NCBI GenBank assembly: GCA_946479535.1
Contig: CAMLGP010000067.1
Coordinates: forward strand, 1-9,187
Direction: 5' to 3'
DNA length: 9,187 nucleotides
Source: an uncultured Bacteroidota bacterium
GTDB lineage: Bacteria > Bacteroidota > Bacteroidia > Chitinophagales > Chitinophagaceae
Below, one piece after another: positions 6,102-9,187 of this stretch. Every line of letters begins with the position of its first letter. The stretch's first letter is position 1. The notes under the pieces were generated by a model, which saw only the letters and a program-made list of their open reading frames with translations, was not told the origin of the DNA and did no database searches. Both the position numbers and the translations under genes were made by a program.

Positions 6102-6113
6102 GACTAGTATCAG
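6100..6113 (+). promoter_or_regulatory. Crp/Fnr-like box upstream of the second USP operon
   Basis: TTGAC-TAGT-ATCAG has a perfect right half and one mismatch in the left half relative to TTGAT-N4-ATCAG. It was recognised because it sits exactly 45 bp before an exact -7 element (6159-6166). It overlaps the last two bases of the terminator T run. Confidence 0.62.
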
Positions 6114-6158
6114 TAAGCAGCGTGACAGGCATCATAGTATAAGGGGGTTGTCGCTAGT

Positions 6159-6166
6159 TAGCTTTG
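6159..6166 (+). promoter_or_regulatory. -7 promoter element of the second USP operon
   Basis: TAGCTTTG is an exact TAnnTTTG and identical to the element of the 4951 gene. It ends 12 bases before ATG 6179, so the leader would be very short. The TTG at 6164-6166 is within it and is not a start codon. No -33 TTG lies at the usual spacing. Confidence 0.72.
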
Positions 6167-6178
6167 ATAAAAAAGATT

Positions 6179-7018
6179 ATGGAAAAGATTATTCTCGCAA
6201 TAGATGCTGTAAACCCGGATACATCAGCTCTTGATTTTGCCTGTTATTTAGGCCGTCTGACACATTCCAGGATAACAGGGATATTCCTGGAAAATCTTGT
6301 AGCAGATAAAACCCCTGTATTGATTGGAGGTGGGGAATTATCTTACCTGGACTGGAAGGTTGATCAAAACTCTCCAGAACATGAGTCTAAGCAGAAGGTT
6401 ATTGAAAAAAATATAGCACTATTCAAAACCGCGTGTGAAAACCGGTCCGTTGAGTATAAAATTCATCGTGATCGAAACCTTCCCACACATGAGATTATTG
6501 CTGAGAGCCGGTATGCAGACCTTCTAATAATAGATGCGGCAACAACCTTTAACAAACGATTCGAAGGAACTCCTACAGAATTTGTAAAAGATGTATTGAA
6601 AGATGCCGAATGTCCTGTAATCATTGCGCCTGAGACATTCCATGGAATTGACGAAATTATTTTTGCCTATAGTAATACAAAGTCCTGCGCCTTTGCTGTT
6701 AAACAATTCACTCTGCTTTTCCCAATGCTGAAAGATAAAAAAGCAACAGTCCTTCAGGTGAATGAAAAGGGAAAATGGGCTAATCCCGATAAATATAATT
6801 TTAGTGAATGGCTACGGCATCATTACCCTCTAGTAACATTTGAAACGTTAAAAGGAGATGCTGGTTATGGACTTTTTGACTACCTGTTCAAAAGAAAGAA
6901 CGTGATAATTGTGATGGGTGCATATGGAAGAACGTCCCTGTCCAGGTTTTTCCACCATAGTCATGCAGACCGTATCATTAGCACGGTAACCCAGCCAATC
7001 TTTATATCTCATTATTGA
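6179..7018 (+). CDS. Tandem-domain universal stress protein, second of three
   Basis: This 279-residue two-domain UspA-family protein has domain 1 at about 1-152 (MEKIILAIDAVNPDTSALDF; closing strand CPVIIAPE) and domain 2 at about 157-279 (EIIFAYSNTKS; closing strand QPIFISHY). The C-terminal motif Gly247-x2-Gly250-x9 is present, but the final Gly-Ser is His260-Ser261. The second-domain loop also lacks the usual DGS (it has YSNT), so this copy is more diverged. ATG 6179 is chosen over TTG 6164, which lies in the promoter element. It leads an apparent operon with the third USP (21-bp gap), DUF1003 and the small membrane protein, all close together on the same strand. Its promoter has the shared box. 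A cytoplasmic stress role is likely; no reaction can be assigned. Confidence 0.92.
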   Translation: MEKIILAIDAVNPDTSALDFACYLGRLTHSRITGIFLENLVADKTPVLIGGGELSYLDWKVDQNSPEHESKQKVIEKNIALFKTACENRSVEYKIHRDRNLPTHEIIAESRYADLLIIDAATTFNKRFEGTPTEFVKDVLKDAECPVIIAPETFHGIDEIIFAYSNTKSCAFAVKQFTLLFPMLKDKKATVLQVNEKGKWANPDKYNFSEWLRHHYPLVTFETLKGDAGYGLFDYLFKRKNVIIVMGAYGRTSLSRFFHHSHADRIISTVTQPIFISHY

Positions 7019-7039
7019 TTATATCCAATACAGCTTAGT

Positions 7040-7882
7040 ATGAAAAAAATAGTTGCCGCACTTGATGGCCTTAAATATTCAAGAAGTACAAGAGATTATG
7101 CCATTTCATTGGCCAAATTACATAAAGCCCATCTGGTAGGGGTGTTTCTTGAGGATTTTACCTATACCAGCTATAAGATATATGAACTGGTCCATGCTAA
7201 AGGTGGCATGATTGGTTCAGCGCGCAGAAAACTGGATCAAAAGGATGCGAAGGAAAGGGCAACCTCCCGGGATAATTTTGAAAGAGCCTGTCAGAAAGCT
7301 GGTTTGGAATATACGGTTCACCGTGACAGGAGTATAGCCATACAGGAACTCCTTCATGAAAGTATTTATGCGGACCTTATAGTGATAGATATCCGGGAAA
7401 CATTAAGCCATTATCCTGAAAAGGCCCCAACATCATTTGTAAGGGATCTATTATCCCAGGCTCAATGTCCTGTGTTGATAGTTCCTCCTGTTTTCAGGCC
7501 AAATAATAAAGTGATCCTGCTTTATGATGGAAGCCCTTCATCTGTACATGCAATTAAAATGTTCAGCTATACTTTGCCTGGATTAAATAATTACAAAGTA
7601 GAGATTTTATGTGTTAAACCAACTGGAAAGAACCATCATGTACCAGAAAATAAATTAATGAAGGAATTCATAAAAAGACATTTTCCCAATGGATCATTTA
7701 CAGTTTTGAATGGATTTGCCGATCTGGAAATTGTAAAATACCTGAAGACACAAAAAGATGCGCCATTGGTGGTATTGGGCGCTTACAGACGAGGAATGGT
7801 TTCAAGGTGGTTCAAAGAAAGCATGGCAGATACAATTATGAAGGAGGTAAAACTTCCTTTATTTATTGCACACAATAAATAG
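7040..7882 (+). CDS. Tandem-domain universal stress protein, third of three
   Basis: This 280-residue protein has two UspA domains: about 1-150 (MKKIVAALDGLKYSRSTRDY; CPVLIVPP) and about 155-280 (KVILLYDGSPSSVHAIKMF; LPLFIAH). Its nucleotide motif is the most degraded of the three: Gly247-Ala-Tyr-Arg250 replaces the second glycine, and Glu260-Ser261 replaces Gly-Ser. ATP binding by the usual loop is therefore doubtful. It shares the HRDR segment (94-97) and the SxYADLxxID stretch (108-117) with the second USP, which suggests the two arose by duplication. It begins 21 bp after that gene, with no terminator or -7 element between, and is followed after 13 bp by the DUF1003 gene, so co-transcription is expected. 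Confidence 0.92.
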   Translation: MKKIVAALDGLKYSRSTRDYAISLAKLHKAHLVGVFLEDFTYTSYKIYELVHAKGGMIGSARRKLDQKDAKERATSRDNFERACQKAGLEYTVHRDRSIAIQELLHESIYADLIVIDIRETLSHYPEKAPTSFVRDLLSQAQCPVLIVPPVFRPNNKVILLYDGSPSSVHAIKMFSYTLPGLNNYKVEILCVKPTGKNHHVPENKLMKEFIKRHFPNGSFTVLNGFADLEIVKYLKTQKDAPLVVLGAYRRGMVSRWFKESMADTIMKEVKLPLFIAHNK

Positions 7883-7895
7883 TGAGACTGGTATT

Positions 7896-8438
7896 ATGGC
7901 AAACGAAAAATGGGAACAGCTTCTTCAAACAGAAAATGAACAGCTTAAAAAGCTGAACTCAATAGTGGTTAATGCTATAGAGGAGGAGAAACTTATTTCC
8001 CAGAAATTATACGAATCTGAGGATAAGAATCAGCCTTTCGCCAATAAGGTAGCTGATTCCGTTGCTGCCTTTGGCGGTAGCTGGAAGTTTATTATTTTAT
8101 TCGTACTATTCCTGACTATATGGATAGTCTTAAATATCATCTGGCGTGGACGATCATTTGATCCGTATCCTTTCATTTTATTAAACCTGCTATTGTCGGC
8201 AATAGCTGCCATTCAGGCACCCGTGATCATGATGAGTCAAAACAGGAAGGAAGACAGGGACCGGAGCCGTGCAGCCAGTGATTACCTGATCAACTTAAAG
8301 GCAGAAATAGAAGTCAGGAATCTTCACCAGAAAATTGATCTTCTGATCTCTGAACAGATGCAAACCTTGTTTGAAATTCAAAAGGTGCAAATGGAGATAA
8401 TGGAAGAAATAGAAGGGAAACTGAAGAAATTTCAATAG
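7896..8438 (+). CDS. DUF1003 family membrane protein
   Basis: This 180-residue inner-membrane protein is of unknown function. An N-terminal soluble helical part (1-58) precedes the family core: AAFGGSW (58-63), transmembrane helix 1 (about 64-82), FDPYPFILLNLLLS (88-101) entering helix 2 (about 92-113), then QAPVIMMSQNRKEDRDR. After that comes a long charged C-terminal helix region (about 115-180) likely to form a coiled coil in the cytoplasm. These are the conserved DUF1003 (PF06210) signatures as I remember them. The start is ATG 7896; the in-frame TTG at 7866 would overlap the upstream USP. The gene sits 13 bp after that USP and 18 bp before the small membrane protein, so it probably belongs to the same stress operon. 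Confidence 0.9.
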   Translation: MANEKWEQLLQTENEQLKKLNSIVVNAIEEEKLISQKLYESEDKNQPFANKVADSVAAFGGSWKFIILFVLFLTIWIVLNIIWRGRSFDPYPFILLNLLLSAIAAIQAPVIMMSQNRKEDRDRSRAASDYLINLKAEIEVRNLHQKIDLLISEQMQTLFEIQKVQMEIMEEIEGKLKKFQ

Positions 8439-8456
8439 CCTCAAAAATTAGGAATT

Positions 8457-8798
8457 ATGTTCCGCTATATCTTGTCTTTATTGATGTTTTTGCATGGGTC
8501 TGTTCACCTGGTTGGCACAGCCAAAGGTTATGGATATAATATACCACAACTGACTCATAATATTTCAGGTGTTGTTGGAAGTTGCTGGCTAATCACTGCC
8601 TTCCTGTTTATTACCGCTTCCATTCTTCTAGTCATGCGAAAGGAGCTATGGTTCCTGGTTGCTTCAATGGGACTTATTGCCTCGCAATTACTTATCATTC
8701 TTAACTGGGCCGATGCAAAATGGGGTTCGGTGGTTAATATCATCATATTGCTGGCCGTACTTGTTGAGTTTTACAACCGGGCAGTAACTGAACAATAG
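8457..8798 (+). CDS. Small four-helix integral membrane protein
   Basis: This 113-residue protein has four hydrophobic segments: about 3-20 (with HGSVHLVG), 36-60, 64-84 and 88-106. Between the last two lies a short conserved-looking loop, NWADAKWG (83-90). The pattern of an N-terminal HGxxHLxG, a QLTxxIS segment and a SQxLIxxxWxDAKxG loop recalls, from memory, the membrane region found in Bacteroidota proteins, sometimes fused to a DUF6544-type domain; here the membrane part stands alone. It could be a complete small protein, or a shortened relative. No function can be assigned. It ends the second-USP operon: the next gene has its own box and -7 element inside and after the 57-bp gap. Confidence 0.82.
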   Translation: MFRYILSLLMFLHGSVHLVGTAKGYGYNIPQLTHNISGVVGSCWLITAFLFITASILLVMRKELWFLVASMGLIASQLLIILNWADAKWGSVVNIIILLAVLVEFYNRAVTEQ

Positions 8799-8833
8799 TA
8801 TTTCTTATGGCTTGAAACACAATTGGGGAAGGC

Positions 8834-8847
8834 ATGATTTCAATCAA
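8834..8847 (+). promoter_or_regulatory. Crp/Fnr-like box of the baeRF-like gene
   Basis: ATGAT-TTCA-ATCAA is an almost perfect 5-4-5 inverted repeat (outermost pair complementary to TTGAT-N4-ATCAA in the right half). It lies exactly 45 bp before the exact -7 element at 8893-8900, the same geometry as at the other promoters. Confidence 0.7.
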
Positions 8848-8892
8848 AACGCTAAATGAGTACGGTCATTGCTAACACCCTATCCAGGGCAT

Positions 8893-8900
8893 TAGATTTG
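8893..8900 (+). promoter_or_regulatory. -7 promoter element of the baeRF-like gene
   Basis: TAGATTTG is an exact TAnnTTTG. It lies after the first possible ATG (8856) and 15 bases before the in-frame ATG at 8916, which argues that 8916 is the real start. It is 59.5 bp from the centre of the box at 8834-8847 to its last base. Confidence 0.7.
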
Positions 8901-8915
8901 GGAAAATATCAACCA

Positions 8916-9187
8916 ATGAAACCCACTTCATTATCCCAGGTAGCCGATGTCATAGAAAGCTTCCACTATAGCCCCTGCATCTCTATTATTATGCCTTTTG
9001 AACCCAAAATGAATGCAAAGGCAGAAATTTCATTACGGTTAAAGGTAGCTGCCGATAGGGTTGAAAAAGAAGTGAAAGAGAATTATCCTGATGATCTGGC
9101 GGGACTGGTTATTCTGAAATTGAGAAATATTATACGCAATCTCAATTTCAGCACATTCAAAAAGAGCGTAGCTATTTATGTATCTCC
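8916..9187 (+). CDS. baeRF-family protein (archaeo-eukaryotic release factor-like), partial
   Basis: The first 90 codons are visible and the gene runs off the right edge. The protein begins MKPTSLSQVADVIESFHYSP and continues with CISIIMPFEPKM, a KAEISLRLKVAADRVEKE helix, and a strand ending KKSVAIYVSP. From memory this pattern (CxSIxxPF, NP.-type Tyr/Asp segment, KKSxAIFxSP) is that of the bacterial archaeo-eukaryotic release factor group (family 3 type), related in fold to eRF1 and thought to act on ribosomes or translation under stress; the diagnostic central domain is outside the window. An upstream in-frame ATG at 8856 would add 20 residues, but a -7 element at 8893-8900 places the transcript start after it. 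The gene carries the same box and promoter spacing as the USP genes. Confidence 0.65.
   Translation, partial: MKPTSLSQVADVIESFHYSPCISIIMPFEPKMNAKAEISLRLKVAADRVEKEVKENYPDDLAGLVILKLRNIIRNLNFSTFKKSVAIYVS

Noticed and set aside
6164..6178. TTG start at 6164 for the second USP
   Set aside because: The TTG is the end of the exact TAGCTTTG promoter element; ATG 6179 gives the family N-terminus.
7866..7895. TTG start at 7866 for the DUF1003 gene
   Set aside because: It would overlap the end of the upstream USP gene; ATG 7896 is the natural start after a 13-bp gap.
8856..8915. ATG 8856 as start of the last gene
   Set aside because: A box and exact -7 element at the module spacing place the transcription start downstream of it, and the family-like sequence begins after 8916.

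Overview
The window looks like a chromosomal segment of a member of the Bacteroidota, perhaps Chitinophagaceae or relatives. Base composition is moderately AT-rich, there are no clear Shine-Dalgarno sequences, and exact matches to the Bacteroidota -7 promoter element TAnnTTTG occur. Protein families such as paired-domain universal stress proteins, DUF1003 and a soluble PAS kinase also fit.

Layout. Bases 1-1264 (minus strand) hold the start of a ba3-type cytochrome c oxidase operon in the order IIa, II, I; subunit I runs off the left edge. A 184-bp divergent intergenic region with three tandem Crp/Fnr-like boxes separates it from a plus-strand cluster (1449-4556). That cluster encodes a RIC/YtfE/ScdA di-iron repair protein, a soluble PAS histidine kinase, and a response regulator whose output is a Crp/Fnr-type DNA-binding module. 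A conserved hypothetical gene (4550-4951, minus) converges on the regulator. A universal stress protein (USP) gene starts divergently at 5144. After a MITE-like repeat/terminator (5987-6101) comes a second run: two more tandem-USP genes, a DUF1003 membrane protein and a small four-helix membrane protein (6179-8798). The last gene, from 8916 and cut by the right edge, resembles the bacterial archaeo-eukaryotic release factor (baeRF) family.

Main observation. Five transcription starts (oxidase operon, 4951 hypothetical, first USP, second USP, terminal baeRF-like gene) share one module. It is a 14-bp palindromic box of the type YTGAT-N4-ATCAR, exactly 45 bp of spacer, then TAnnTTTG (four exact, one CACCTTTG). 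The box centre lies 59.5 bp from the final G of the -7 element every time. No convincing -33 TTG is seen, as expected for activator-dependent class I Crp-type promoters. The locally encoded kinase and Crp-type response regulator are the obvious candidates to drive these promoters, which would make the window a compact self-contained regulon. The module also fixes starts: the TTG codons at 5090 and 6164 lie within -7 elements, and the last gene probably begins at 8916 rather than 8856.

Functional reading (inference): low oxygen or nitrosative stress is sensed by the PAS kinase, whose PAS domain keeps a His/Arg pair at the same spacing as the FixL heme pocket. The signal induces a high-affinity oxidase, USPs and membrane or translation-related stress proteins, with iron-centre repair encoded alongside.
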